A stretch of DNA of 64,000 nucleotides from Oscillibacter valericigenes (GTDB taxonomy: Bacteria > Bacillota > Clostridia > Oscillospirales > Oscillospiraceae), in contig NZ_JAFBIS010000010.1 of the NCBI RefSeq assembly GCF_021531435.1, positions 1 through 64,000 of the forward strand, read 5' to 3'. Within the stretch, counting starts at the first letter, position 1, and every line of letters begins with the position of its first letter. A program made the translations under genes and the position numbers. The notes under the pieces are model-generated. The model was not told where the DNA came from and searched no databases. It worked only from the letters and a program-made list of their open reading frames with translations. Of this stretch, positions 7,812 to 18,200 are shown one piece after another.

Positions 7812-10253
7812 TTGTCCAAGAAAAACCGTCCCATGCGGCAGGATGTGCCCGCCGCCCCGGTGCAGCGCGAAGCCGCGGCTCCGCGGAAAGGCCTGCTGAA
7901 GGAACCGCTCGCCCGCTGCTTTTTCTACCTGTTTCCCATCCTGCTGTTTCTGTCCATCACGGTCCTGACCCGGAAGGGCTCTGTCTGCGTGGCGGCGGTC
8001 TGCCTGCTGTTCACCATTGGCCGGGAGCCGCTGCGTCGGCTGCGGGACAGCTTTACCCCGCTGGCAGCCGCCGTGATCCTGTATACCGGCGTATGCCTGT
8101 TCTCCGGCCTGTGGTCCCATTTCGGCGCCTATGCCGGCAACGAAAGCTCCAAGCAGATCATGGCCCTGGCCCTGTTTTTGCTGGTGCTGGCCCGCTTCCC
8201 CAAGGCGCGCCTGCGGCGGCTGTTCCAGGCCGTGTCCGCCGTTCTGTCCGCCGTCTCCCTGTTGTGCATTGACGGCGCCTCCCTGAAGCTCCTGACCCGC
8301 GGCTTTATCTGGGTGATGAACCGCCTGGGCACCGGGTACCTCGCCGAGGAGATGGGCTACGAAAGCGGCATCCGCATCACCGGCATCTACAACAACCCCA
8401 ACATCGCCGCCGGTATGATCGCCTTCGGCCTGCTGGTCTCCCTGTTCCTCTACCGCACCGCCCGTTCGGAGCGTGCCCGGGGCCTGTACGCCGTCTCTCT
8501 GGGCATCCAGGCGCTGGCCTTTTTCCTGTCCTTCTCCATGGGCGCCATGGCAGCCTTCGCCATGACCTGCCTGGTGTACGTGCTCGCTTCCGGGAAAGAG
8601 GAGCGGCTGGGCCTGTTCCTCCTGATGCTGGAGTGCGTCATCGTCACCGTGCTGTGCTCCTTCGCCGCCACGCCGTTCCTGGGCACCTCCGGCGCCGGCT
8701 CCGCCGTCCCGGTGCTGCTGGCCCCGGTCTGCGGTTTGCTGATCTGGGCGCTGGACCGCTTCGCCGGCACCCGTATCCTCTCCCTGCTGGAGAGCCGGAC
8801 AAAGGCCGTTGCCGCCGTGATCGCCGGCCTTGTGGTGCTGCTGGTGGTCTATCTGGTGCTGGCGTTCCGCCTCACCGGGCCCGTGACCCTCTCCGCCGGG
8901 GAGTCGCTCTCCCGAGCGGTGGATCCCGCCCCGGGAAGCTACACCGTCACCGCCGAGGGCACGGAGGCTGGCGTCCAGATCTACTGCCAGAACGAGGCCC
9001 AGCTTATGATGCACACCAACACGGTGCTGTACGAAGGCCCCCTGTCCGGCGCGGCCTTTACCGTACCGGAGGATTCCAAAATCGTGTGGTTCGTCCTCAG
9101 CGGAGAGGGCGTACTGGAGCGGGTCACGCTGTCCGACGGGACGGCGCTGCCCCTGGGCTACAAGCTGCTGCCCAGCTTTGCCGCCAACCGGCTGCAGGGC
9201 CTGTGGGCCAACCAGAACTTCATCCAGCGGCTGGTGTTCTTCCGGGACGGCATCACCCTGTGGAAGCAGAGCCCCATCTACGGCTGGGGCGCCGGCGGCG
9301 TGGAGGGGCAGATCACCGCCGTGCAGCAGTTCTACTATCAAAGCAAATACGTTCACAACCACTTCATCCAGATGCTGGACGAGGCCGGCATCATCGGCTT
9401 TGTCACCTTCCTGGCGCTGCTGGCGGCCGCCGTCTGGGGCCTGATCCGCCAGCGGAAGCAGGGCGGGCCGCTGCTGCCCATGCTGGCGGCGTGCCTGACC
9501 ATGATGACGGCCCACTCCCTCACCGAGGTGGTTTGGTCGGCCCGGATGTATCTGGGCATCGTGTATGTCCTGCTGGGTGCGATGGCCGTCTGGACGGCCC
9601 GGGAAGATGGCCGCCGCGCGGTGGGCTGGGCGTCCGCCGGAGTGGGCTGGGGACTGGTCGTGGTCTTTTCCATCCTCCAGATCTGCAGCTTTGCCGCCGC
9701 AGCGCAGCATCTTAAGGTGGCTACGATGCCCTCCCTGCCTGATGATCTTTTGGAGCGTTTGGAGCGGATGGATGCGCTGGAAGTCTATGATGACACAGAA
9801 TATAAGGCCAATCTGATGCTGAACAGTCTCCAGGTCGGCGATCTGAACACCGCCGGACGGTGCGTCCGGGAACTGCTGGCCAAGAAGGAATATATCGCCT
9901 GTTACAACGCGGCAGGTTACTATTATCTGCCCCTGAAAAACGTGGATGGCTTCTTTGCCGCTTTGAAAACCGGCATTTTGCAGGAGGCGTCCGACACCAT
10001 GAGCTGGAACACCCTGTTCTACATGTTCCGGCAGGCACACCTGCAGCTCGAACCGGAACACATGGCGGACTATACCCGCAACATCGTGGAGATGGGCGAC
10101 TTCCTGGACAGCTTCAACCAGGGGCGGATGGAAGTCATCGTGCTGGAGCCTGAAAACCAGGCATTCCTGGACGAGGCAAGAGCGCTGTACCGGGACGGCG
10201 TGACAGGGCAGGAGGCCTACGACGCCATGGCGGAATATCTGGCACTGGAGTGA
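7812..10253 (+). CDS. Wzy/O-antigen ligase-like membrane protein
   Basis: An 813-residue polytopic protein. About nine hydrophobic spans occupy residues 30-350, then an extracytoplasmic loop of about 150 residues carries the Wzy_C signature region (GWGAGGVEG near 490, then YVHNHFIQMLDEAGIIGF), and further spans follow before a soluble C-terminus of about 180 residues. The HNHF segment with glycine-rich GWG is typical of O-antigen ligase/polymerase PF04932 proteins. It probably polymerises the repeat unit or ligates polymer to an acceptor outside the cell. A TTG at 7812 is chosen because AGGAG (7799-7803) is 8 bases upstream; a GTG at 7803 would sit inside that site. A strong terminator follows at 10268. 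Confidence 0.85.
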   Translation: MSKKNRPMRQDVPAAPVQREAAAPRKGLLKEPLARCFFYLFPILLFLSITVLTRKGSVCVAAVCLLFTIGREPLRRLRDSFTPLAAAVILYTGVCLFSGLWSHFGAYAGNESSKQIMALALFLLVLARFPKARLRRLFQAVSAVLSAVSLLCIDGASLKLLTRGFIWVMNRLGTGYLAEEMGYESGIRITGIYNNPNIAAGMIAFGLLVSLFLYRTARSERARGLYAVSLGIQALAFFLSFSMGAMAAFAMTCLVYVLASGKEERLGLFLLMLECVIVTVLCSFAATPFLGTSGAGSAVPVLLAPVCGLLIWALDRFAGTRILSLLESRTKAVAAVIAGLVVLLVVYLVLAFRLTGPVTLSAGESLSRAVDPAPGSYTVTAEGTEAGVQIYCQNEAQLMMHTNTVLYEGPLSGAAFTVPEDSKIVWFVLSGEGVLERVTLSDGTALPLGYKLLPSFAANRLQGLWANQNFIQRLVFFRDGITLWKQSPIYGWGAGGVEGQITAVQQFYYQSKYVHNHFIQMLDEAGIIGFVTFLALLAAAVWGLIRQRKQGGPLLPMLAACLTMMTAHSLTEVVWSARMYLGIVYVLLGAMAVWTAREDGRRAVGWASAGVGWGLVVVFSILQICSFAAAAQHLKVATMPSLPDDLLERLERMDALEVYDDTEYKANLMLNSLQVGDLNTAGRCVRELLAKKEYIACYNAAGYYYLPLKNVDGFFAALKTGILQEASDTMSWNTLFYMFRQAHLQLEPEHMADYTRNIVEMGDFLDSFNQGRMEVIVLEPENQAFLDEARALYRDGVTGQEAYDAMAEYLALE

Positions 10254-10267
10254 TTTCAAAACACACG

Positions 10268-10299
10268 CAGCGGCTGCCGAAAGGCAGCCGCTGTTTTTT
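10268..10299 (+). terminator. Intrinsic terminator of the rightward polysaccharide transcript
   Basis: CAGCGGCTGCC, a GAAA tetraloop, GGCAGCCGCTG and six T residues: a perfect 11-base stem 15 bases after the stop codon. Confidence 0.9.
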
Positions 10300-10405
10300 G
10301 ATAAATATTCGTTTTATTTGCTATGTGTATATAACGATGCAACACTCCGCTTTTGGCCGCCTTTTCAAAAGGGGACACTCCCCATGCAAAGAAGGAGGAG
10401 ACGGC

Positions 10406-11101
10406 ATGAAGCAAACAGGCGCTTATCAACTGAATCAATGGGAACTGACGGACCGTATCAGGATGGAGGATTTCAACAGCGACAACACAAAGGTGGACGC
10501 AGCGCTGGCGGCCCTGCGGGACGGAAAGGCGGAGGCCAGCTCATTAAACGCCCTCAGCGGCAGGGTGGACGCCAAGGCGGAGCAATCCGCCCTCAACGCC
10601 CTGAGCAGCCGGGTGGACGCCAAAGCGGAACAGGCCGCGTTAAACAATCTGGAAAACTGGGTGAACAGCAAGGACCACTATGTCAAGCTGGTGGACATGA
10701 GCCTCACGGAAGCGGCATCCTCCGTCAATGTTCCCCTCACGGGCATCGACTGGAACGCATGGCAGAAGGTGGTGATCCACTCCGTACTGAACCACTCCGG
10801 ATACTGCCGCATCCGCTGCAACGATGACAGCGGGTGTACCTGCGTCAACATGCTGAGCAGGACCTCGGACGGCGGGTATGTGGCCGTTCCCCAGGAGGGG
10901 GAGCCCCGGGTCACCTGTGAGCTGATCTGCTCCCGGCGGAGCGATCTGCGGGTACGGGCGGAAGTCTATACGGAGACCGGCCGCTTTTACACAAATTTCA
11001 GCAGTCTGACCTTCGCGGGACTGAGCTATATGAACTATCTCAGCTATACCATGGATCCCTTTGGGGTGGGTTCCCACTTTGAGGTCTGGGGCGTGCGCTG
11101 A
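10406..11101 (+). CDS. Orphan phage-tail-like protein with 16-residue coiled repeats
   Basis: A 231-residue protein. Its N-terminus, YQLNQWELTDRIRMEDFN, is a signature common at the start of tail-fibre or baseplate-associated proteins in phages of Clostridia. It is followed by two near-identical 16-residue repeats (LNALSGRVDAKAEQSA, LNALSSRVDAKAEQAA) and a third degenerate copy, with heptad-like hydrophobics suggesting a trimeric coiled coil, then a beta-rich C-terminal domain of about 130 residues. No signal peptide is visible. GGAGGAG precedes the ATG at 10406. There are no other phage genes nearby; the gene is bracketed by two terminators as a single cistron between the polysaccharide locus and the SLH protein. 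The tail-like role is inferred from the N-terminus only; function is unknown. Confidence 0.6.
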   Translation: MKQTGAYQLNQWELTDRIRMEDFNSDNTKVDAALAALRDGKAEASSLNALSGRVDAKAEQSALNALSSRVDAKAEQAALNNLENWVNSKDHYVKLVDMSLTEAASSVNVPLTGIDWNAWQKVVIHSVLNHSGYCRIRCNDDSGCTCVNMLSRTSDGGYVAVPQEGEPRVTCELICSRRSDLRVRAEVYTETGRFYTNFSSLTFAGLSYMNYLSYTMDPFGVGSHFEVWGVR

Positions 11102-11119
11102 GGCCGTCCCCGGATGCAG

Positions 11120-11156
11120 AAAAAACGTCCCCCGGAAAATCCGGGGGACGTTTTTT
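11120..11156. terminator. Bidirectional terminator between the tail-like gene and the SLH gene
   Basis: CGTCCCCCGGA and TCCGGGGGACG form a perfect 11-base stem with loop AAA, flanked by A5 and T6 runs, serving both convergent genes. Confidence 0.9.
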
Positions 11157-11186
11157 GTTAGGTGACGATCAATTCCGTCTAACTAA

Positions 11187-13835
11187 TCAGGGAATAACAG
11201 TCAGAGCGTCGACGGTCACATACAGGACGTTCAGCTCATCGCTGGCGGCGTCGGTCTTCTGGCCAGCATAGGTGGCTTCAACATAGTAACCCTTCAGCAG
11301 GGCGCCCAGAGTACGGGCAGAGATGTCGTTGTACACCTCGTAGTCAGCATCGTCGTCCTTCATCAGCTTGCTGTCCTTGGTGACCAGAACGATCTTGGCG
11401 TCGTCAGCCACGGTGTACTCAGCAGTGCCCAGAACCAGAGAACCGTTGCTGTAGGTAACGGTATGCTGGTTGGGAGCGTCCTTATCCAGGCTGCCGGAAA
11501 TCAGCTTGTTGCCATCAGCAACAACGGCAGGCAGCTGAGTGATGTAGCCATCGGCGTTGGTGCGGGCCTTATAACGCAGCTGGAAGACATCACCAGTGGT
11601 CATGAAGGTAGAGTCGGTCTTGATGGTGGTCACATCGCCGTTCTCATCCAGGACCTTGTAGGTGTAATAGGTGTTGTTCTCGTCGATGTAGGTCTGGCCC
11701 TTGTACTCGACAACATAGACGAAGTCGGAGTTGGTCTGACCCTTGATGGTAGCGGTAGCCTGAGTCAGGTCAACGAACACATAGTCAGCGTAACCAGTGT
11801 TATCCTTCAGATAGGTAACAGTGGCGTCGCCAGAGGTCACGCAGATGTCGGGGATGTTCTTGATGCCGGTGTAGGTGCTGACGGTATCATCGGCCTCGAG
11901 AACCACGAACACGGTCTTGCTGTCGCCCTTGACGGTGGCAGAGCCGGAAATCACGTTAGCGGAAGTGTTCAAGAAGTTGACCTTGCCGTTCTGGACGAAG
12001 TCATAGACGCTGGAGCCAAACTTGACCTTCACGTTGGCAGCAGCCTGAGAAGCGCCATACTTGGTCTCAACCTTCATCAGGTTGTACTCGTTCTGGCTGT
12101 TCTTGCTGAAGGTGTACCAGCCGCCGTTCGCGCGAGCGATGGTCGCAGAAGGAGTGACGTTCTCGATCTTCTTCACGGTGACGTCACTGTTGGTGCCGTC
12201 GGTGAAGTAAGCAGCAACCTTGTACTGACCGCCGCGCAGGCCGGAGGTATTCATGCCCTCGAACAGATACAGGTAGTTGCCGGCAACATAGTTGGAGTCG
12301 ATGCCGATGATGTTGCCATAGGTATCCAGAACCACGCAGGCGTTCTCACCAACAACATAGGATTCGCTCTTGACCTTGTTGGCGCCCTTGCTGGTAGCGA
12401 AGGAATAGCTCAGAGCCTCGCCGTTAACGGTCATGTTGTCCTCAACATCATAGGTGTTGATGATGCCGGTCTTGGTCTCGGCGGGAGTGACAGACTTGAT
12501 CTCAAACTTGTCGTTGCTGCTCTTGTAAGCAACAGTGACCAGCAGATAATCGTCAGCCTTGACATTCTCGACGTCGAAGTCCTCCTGGCTCAGAGTCAGG
12601 GAGTCGAACTTCGCAGCGGGGATGAAGTCAGTGGTATCACCGGCGGGGGTGATCTTCACGGTCTCCTTGCGGGTGTTGTAGTCCTCGGAGGCCTGGAACA
12701 GGTAGGTGCCGGTACCAACAACGGTGACCTGGGCGCGAGAGCCGGAATCGTCCACATAGATCTCGGTCTTCACGCCGGCGCCGCCGACCTTGGAGCCGCT
12801 GTTCTTGTCGAACATGGCAACACCCAGATCAAACTTGACGTCATGGAGCTGGTCATGGCCACCCTGAGCAGTGGTCCAAGCGCCGTTCATGTAGACATTC
12901 AGGTCGGCACGGCCAGCGCTCAGATCAGAAACCAGAGAGGAGCCCAGCAGATCATACAGATCGCCTTCCTTAACCTTCTTGGTGTAAGAAGCAACCAGAT
13001 CACCGGACTTGACATAAGTGCCGATGGAGGAGGTCTTCAGGGTCCACTTGTTGGAGGGACGGCCGAAGGCATCCTGCACGTCCTGACGGGCCAGGTTGGT
13101 GAAGTACTTCTCAGCGAACTGCAGGTTGTCCAGGTGCATCTTGTTGGAGTAGCCAGTCTGAGCAACGGGCTCAGCCTTGGAGCCGCCGACAACGATCTCG
13201 GTGCCGCCGATGGAAACGGTGGTACGGCTGTCATAGTCGACCATGGTGGCCTTCAGGGTGTTCAGAGCATACAGGCAAGCCTCTTCACGGGTGACGATCT
13301 TGGTGCCGTCGAAGTCGGAGACCAGGCCGTCGTCCAGGCCGATGGCCAGGGCCTGCTTGGCAACGTTGATGGACCAGTTGGGAACATTGTAGCCCTCGAC
13401 GTCCTTGTCATAGCCCAGGGCGCCCAGCAGCAGCTTCATGAAAGCATAGCCGGTCAGGGGAGCGGCGGGACGGAAGCTGCCATCGGTGTAACCATCGATG
13501 ATACCAGCCTGAGCGCAGTAGGCGATGTAGCCGGCGAAAGTGGAATCGGCGGCGACATCCTTAAAGGGAGCGGAGTCGGCCTTCAGAGCGCTGGCGGTGG
13601 TGGGGCCCAGGATCATGTTGCACAGGATCTTGGCAGCCTGACCACGGTTCAGCTGGGTCTGGGGCTTGAAGGAACCGTCGGTATAACCGTCGATCACCTT
13701 CACTTCGGACAGCACGTCGATGGCTTCGGCATAGTTGACCTTGTCATCGTCCGTGAAGTCCTTGGCACCGGCGCTGATGGTGACCAGAGACATGGTCATA
13801 ACCAGAGCCAGAACCAGAGAAAGGAACTTCTTCAT
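11187..13835 (-). CDS. S-layer homology (SLH) domain surface protein
   Basis: An 882-residue secreted protein. MKKFLSLVLALVMTMSLVTISAGA is a clear signal peptide. Three SLH repeats follow in about the first 200 residues, recognised by VIDGYTDGSFKPQTQLNRGQAAKIL and IIDGYTDGSFRPAAPLTGYAF blocks (quoted in part: DGYTDGSF twice); these normally anchor to pyruvylated cell-wall polysaccharide. The remaining 650 residues are Thr/Asp/Val-rich, lysine-poor in clusters and beta-like, with no enzyme motif recognised. Codon choice is strongly restricted, as in highly expressed genes. AGGAGG lies 9 bases before the ATG at 13835; an upstream in-frame start would extend past the ribosome site. A promoter about 150 bases upstream gives a long leader. 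Probably an abundant S-layer or wall protein. Confidence 0.9.
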   Translation of the reverse strand: MKKFLSLVLALVMTMSLVTISAGAKDFTDDDKVNYAEAIDVLSEVKVIDGYTDGSFKPQTQLNRGQAAKILCNMILGPTTASALKADSAPFKDVAADSTFAGYIAYCAQAGIIDGYTDGSFRPAAPLTGYAFMKLLLGALGYDKDVEGYNVPNWSINVAKQALAIGLDDGLVSDFDGTKIVTREEACLYALNTLKATMVDYDSRTTVSIGGTEIVVGGSKAEPVAQTGYSNKMHLDNLQFAEKYFTNLARQDVQDAFGRPSNKWTLKTSSIGTYVKSGDLVASYTKKVKEGDLYDLLGSSLVSDLSAGRADLNVYMNGAWTTAQGGHDQLHDVKFDLGVAMFDKNSGSKVGGAGVKTEIYVDDSGSRAQVTVVGTGTYLFQASEDYNTRKETVKITPAGDTTDFIPAAKFDSLTLSQEDFDVENVKADDYLLVTVAYKSSNDKFEIKSVTPAETKTGIINTYDVEDNMTVNGEALSYSFATSKGANKVKSESYVVGENACVVLDTYGNIIGIDSNYVAGNYLYLFEGMNTSGLRGGQYKVAAYFTDGTNSDVTVKKIENVTPSATIARANGGWYTFSKNSQNEYNLMKVETKYGASQAAANVKVKFGSSVYDFVQNGKVNFLNTSANVISGSATVKGDSKTVFVVLEADDTVSTYTGIKNIPDICVTSGDATVTYLKDNTGYADYVFVDLTQATATIKGQTNSDFVYVVEYKGQTYIDENNTYYTYKVLDENGDVTTIKTDSTFMTTGDVFQLRYKARTNADGYITQLPAVVADGNKLISGSLDKDAPNQHTVTYSNGSLVLGTAEYTVADDAKIVLVTKDSKLMKDDDADYEVYNDISARTLGALLKGYYVEATYAGQKTDAASDELNVLYVTVDALTVIP

Positions 13836-13985
13836 GGTGGATTTCCTCCTTTTGAATTTACCGGGTCTTTCCCGGCATTGATTTTGCGAAACCCCGCCAT
13901 CCTCCGGCTTCCGGTTCACATACCGTGGCTAGCCTAACCCGTATCTGAGCCGGCTATCCATTGAACGGCTGAATTCCACAGTCGC

Positions 13986-14014
13986 ATCTTACCAAAGAAA
14001 TTCCGAAGGTGCAA
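13986..14014 (-). promoter_or_regulatory. Promoter and long leader of the SLH gene
   Basis: Minus-strand TTGCAC (14014-14009), 17-base spacer, TAAGAT (13991-13986). The leader of about 145 bases to the ATG at 13835 contains no convincing riboswitch. This region (13836-14093) holds no gene. Confidence 0.55.
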
Positions 14015-14093
14015 TAGGGATGTTTTAGTTGTAATGGAATTATAACATTGCAACATTCCGGAGATAGGCGGCCCGTTACCCCCGGCAGGGCAG

Positions 14094-14133
14094 AAAAAAA
14101 CAGGCGGGGCGCCGATGCACTCCGCCTGTTTTC
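14094..14133. terminator. Terminator of galE
   Basis: AACAGGCGG and CCGCCTGTT arms around a 14-base loop, with seven T residues on the minus strand, starting 3 bases after the galE stop. Confidence 0.75.
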
Positions 14134-14135
14134 TC

Positions 14136-15155
14136 TTATTCGGGGTAACCGTTTGGGTTCTGCCGCTGCCAGTTCCAGCTGGAGGCGCACATCTCGTCAA
14201 TGCCCAGCTCCGCCCGCCAGCCCAGCTCCGTCCGGGCTTTGGTGGGGTCGGCCCAGCACGCCGCGATATCCCCCTCCCGGCGGCCCTCCACCACATAGGG
14301 CAGCTTCCGGCCGCAGGCTTTTTCGTAGGCGCGCAGCACCTCCAGGACGCTGTACCCCCGGCCGGTGCCCAGGTTGCAGATGAACAAGCCGCAGTTCTGA
14401 TCCAGCTTTTTCAGGGCGGCCACATGGCCCTTCGCCAGGTCCACCACATGGATGTAGTCCCGGACGCCGGTGCCGTCGGGCGTGGGATAGTCCCCGCCGA
14501 ACACGTGGAGCTTCTCCAGCTTCCCCGACGCCACCTGGGCGATATAGGGCACCAGATTGTTTGGAATGCCCCGGGGGTCCTCCCCGATCAGGCCCGACGC
14601 ATGGGCGCCGATGGGGTTGAAGTACCGCAGCAGGGCCACGTTCAGCTCCGGGTCCGCCGCACAGAGGTCCGTCAGGATGCGCTCAATAAACAGCTTGGAG
14701 GTCCCGTAGGGATTGGTGGTGCCGCCCACGGGGAAATCCTCCCGGATGGGAACGCTGGCGGGGTCGCCGTACACCGTGGCGGAGGAAGAAAAGATGAGGT
14801 TCCTCACCCGGTGGCGGCGCATGACCTGAAGGAGGGAGAGGGTGCTCTCCAGATTATTCGTGTAATACTCCAGCGGTTTCCGGACGCTTTCGCCCACCGC
14901 CTTCAATCCCGCGAAGTGGATCACGGCGGTGACGCCCGGATTCGCGGCAAATACCGCCTCCAGCGCGGCCGGGTCGCAGGCGTCCGTCTGGTAAAAAGGG
15001 ACTGTTTTCCCGGTGATCCGCTCCACCCGGCGGAGGGCCTCCCGGCTGGCGTTCACCAGATTGTCCACCGCCACGACTTCATATCCGCTCTGTAAAAGTT
15101 CCACGCAGGTGTGGCTGCCGATATATCCGGCGGCCCCTGTCACCAAAATCGACAT
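14136..15155 (-). CDS. galE: UDP-glucose 4-epimerase
   Basis: A 339-residue extended short-chain dehydrogenase. It interconverts UDP-glucose and UDP-galactose using bound NAD, supplying galactosyl donors for the surface polysaccharide made by the upstream locus or for Leloir metabolism. The NAD-binding loop GAAGYIGSH is at residues 7-15, the catalytic serine in SSATVYG near 123, and the YxxxK pair in NPYGTSK near 147. Length matches GalE (330-340). The ATG at 15155 is chosen since GGAGG is 7 bases upstream; an ATG two codons earlier touches the site. It has its own promoter and terminator, so it is a single cistron. Confidence 0.95.
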   Translation of the reverse strand: MSILVTGAAGYIGSHTCVELLQSGYEVVAVDNLVNASREALRRVERITGKTVPFYQTDACDPAALEAVFAANPGVTAVIHFAGLKAVGESVRKPLEYYTNNLESTLSLLQVMRRHRVRNLIFSSSATVYGDPASVPIREDFPVGGTTNPYGTSKLFIERILTDLCAADPELNVALLRYFNPIGAHASGLIGEDPRGIPNNLVPYIAQVASGKLEKLHVFGGDYPTPDGTGVRDYIHVVDLAKGHVAALKKLDQNCGLFICNLGTGRGYSVLEVLRAYEKACGRKLPYVVEGRREGDIAACWADPTKARTELGWRAELGIDEMCASSWNWQRQNPNGYPE

Positions 15156-15203
15156 AGGCATCCCTCCCGGCGCCGCCGAAGGGCCGGCGCGTTTTACGCA
15201 AGC

Positions 15204-15232
15204 AGTATACCACAGCACCCGGCCAAATACAA
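15204..15232 (-). promoter_or_regulatory. Promoter of galE
   Basis: Minus-strand TTGTAT (15232-15227), 17-base spacer and an extended -10, TGGTATACT (-10 box 15209-15204). It directly follows the hairpin that ends the RND operon. Confidence 0.5.
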
Positions 15233-15262
15233 GCCGCCCCGCGGAAAGTCCCGCGAGGCGGC
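15233..15262 (-). terminator. Hairpin ending the RND operon
   Basis: On the minus strand a 12-base GC-rich stem (GCCGCCTCGCGG with CCGCGGGGCGGC, one wobble) starts 8 bases after the RND stop. The following T tract is weak, so some read-through into galE is possible. Confidence 0.5.
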
Positions 15263-15269
15263 ATACGAT

Positions 15270-18200
15270 TTAAGAAATGGCTGCCGGGGTCTCCTCCGCG
15301 GGCAGGGTCCCGGGCTTGGGCGGCTGCTTTTTCTTCCGCCGGAAGTGCCCGGGCAGGTCGTCGATGACGGAGTAGAACACCGGGGTGAACAGCAGCGTCA
15401 CGATGGTGGAGATCACCATGCCGGAGATCATGGTGATGCCCATGTCGCTCATCATCTCCAGAGTGTCGCCCATCGCCATCGCCATAGGGACCATGGCCAG
15501 GACCGTGGTGGTGGTCGTCATCAGCACCGGCCGCACGCGGAGCGGGCAGGCCTTGAGGATGGCCTCCTCCCGGCTCTCGCCCCGCTCCCGGCGGACCTTG
15601 ATGTAGTCCACCAGGATGATAGAGCTGTTGACCACGGTGCCCGCCAGCATGATGAGGGACACCAGGGAGATCATGGACAGGTCCCGGCCTGTCAGCGGCA
15701 GGGCAAACAGGGCGCCGCTGAACGCCACAGGCAGGATCGTCATAACGATGACAGGCATCAGGAAGGATTCAAACTGGGCCGCCAGCACGAAGTACACCAG
15801 GCCCAGCGCCACCAGCAGGGCCAGCAGCAGGTCGTTGAAGCTCTCCATCATGTCCTCATAGGCGCCGGCGGTCTCCGCGGTATAGCCCTCGGGCATGTTG
15901 TAATTGTCCAGGATCTCCTGGATGGCCAGGGTCATAGAGGTCGTGTCGCCGCTGATGGTGGAGCCGGTGACGCTCACCTGGCGGGACTGGTTCACGCGGC
16001 TGATGGTCTGCGGGGCCTGCACGATCTCCACGCCGGCCACATCGCTGAGGGCCACGTATCCACCCATGGCGGTAGAAATGGGCATGGCCCGCAGAGCATC
16101 CAGGCTCTCCGAAGCGTCGCCGTCGCCCTTGACCACCACGTCGATCTCCTTGTTGTTCAGGAAAACCGTGGTGGCGGTGTCGCCGGTCAGCTCGGAGCGG
16201 ACCGCCGCGCCGATGCTTGCGGCAGTGAGGCCGTACTGGGAGGCCGCCTCCCGGTTGATGCTGATCTCCACCTGAGGCACCTGGTCCGCTACGGAGCTGG
16301 TGACGTCCACGGCGTCCTCCAGCTGGGAGATCTCGCGGGTCAGGTCCCCGGCGATAGCCGCCAGGGTGTTATAGTCGTCGCCGGTGATATTGACGCTGAT
16401 GTCATCGCCGCTCATCATGGCGGTCATATCGGAGGCGGTGACGCTGATCTCGCAGCCGGCGATGTCCTTCAGATACCTCCGCAGGTCGTCGGCCACCTCC
16501 TGGCTGCTGCGGTTGCGCTCGCTCTTGTCCACCAGGTTCAGGCTGATGCTGGCGGACTCCGCCTCCGCGCTGTAATACATCTCCGACAGCTCCCCCACAT
16601 GCTCCTCCGCGATCCGGCTGATGCGGTCGGCGATGGCGGTGGTCTCCTCCACCTCGGAGCCGATGGGCATGCTGACCGAGATGGAGACCTGGCCCATGTC
16701 CATAGAGGGCAGCAGCACGGTGTTGGTGGACAGGCAGCAGACCACAAAGAACACCACCAGGCCCACAGCCGCCAGCATACCGACTTTCAGATGATGGACA
16801 AAGTAATTCAGAAGCCGCAGATACAGGTGATAGAGCTTGCCTGTCCAGCCCTTGACCTTTACGCTCAGGGCGCCGGGCTGCTTCTCCGCCTTTTTCAGCT
16901 GCTGGCGGCGGAGCTTCTCCTCGTCCAGCATCATGTAGCACAGCAGGGGCACCAGGGTCAGGGCGATGGCCATGGACCCCAGGATCAGGAAGGCGATGGT
17001 CAGGCAGAAATCGTCGAACAGCATGCCCGCCATACCCCCGGACAGGCCGATGGGGATGAACACCGCCACCGTGGTCAGGGTGGAGGCCAGGACGGAGGTG
17101 GTGACCTCCTTGGTGCCCTCCACGCAGGCCGTCATGCGGTCGTGGCCCTCCGCCGCGTAGCGGTAGATGTTCTCCAGCACCACGATGGAGTTATCCACGA
17201 TCATGCCGACGCCCATGGCGATGCCGCCCATGCTCATCATGTTCAGCGTCAGGTCGAACAGGTTCATCAGAAGGAACACCGCCAGGATGCACACCGGCAT
17301 GGAGATGGCGATGGTCAATGTGGCGCTGAAGCGGCGCAGGAACAGGAACACCACGATGGCCGCCAGCAGCACGCCCAGGATGATGTTCTGCAGGGCGGAG
17401 TTCACCACGATGTTGATAAAGTCAGAGGCAAGGTACACGGTGGAATACCGGATGCTGGGATTCTCCTCCCGGAGCTCCGCCATCCGTTTTTCCACCTTCT
17501 GGGCCGTGGAGTGCTCGTTGGCGCCGGACTGCTTGGATACCTGCAGCAGCACGCAGTTGGTGCCGTCCACCTTGGCGATGGAATCGCTCTCGTTGTTCTC
17601 CAGCACCACATCCGCCACCTCGCCCAGGCGGATGGTGCCTCCGGTGGGCAGGGCGATGATCATATTGGTCACGTCCTCCACGCTGCGGAAGCGGGCGTCG
17701 GTACTGACGGTCAGGGTCTTGGAGCCGTTCTGCATATCGCCGCCGGGGTACAGCAGGTTCTCCGCCGCCAGGAACTGGGAGATATAGCTGTTGGAGATGC
17801 CGTAGCCAGCCGCCCGGGTGGCGTCCACCTGGACGCTGATCTGCTGGGTGACGCCGCCGCTGACTGTGACGGAGGCCACGCCGTCGATGCGCTCCAGGGC
17901 GGGGCCCACGGTGTCGTCCGCCAGGGTCTGGAGCTCCGCCAGGTCGTCGCCCATCAGGGCGATCATGGCCGTGGGCATCAGATCGCCTATGTTCATGTTG
18001 ATGATGACGGGCTTGGAGGCGCCGTCCGGCAGGGACAGGGCGTCGAATTTCTCCCGCAGCTTGGTGGCCGCGATGTCAAGGTTCGTACCATCCTCGTAGG
18101 TGATCATCAGCGTGGTCAGGCCGTCGGAGGAAGTGGAGGACACCTCATCCACTCCGGAGACCGACATGACGGCGGTCTCCAGAGGGCGGGTCACCAGCTC

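Noticed and set aside
7797-10259. An 820-codon minus-strand frame over the Wzy-like gene
   Set aside because: The plus-strand frame has membrane spans, the Wzy_C signature, a ribosome site and a terminator; the minus-strand one is a shadow.
11463-13937. An 824-codon plus-strand frame opposite the SLH gene
   Set aside because: The minus strand has signal peptide, SLH repeats and ribosome site; the plus frame reflects restricted codon use.
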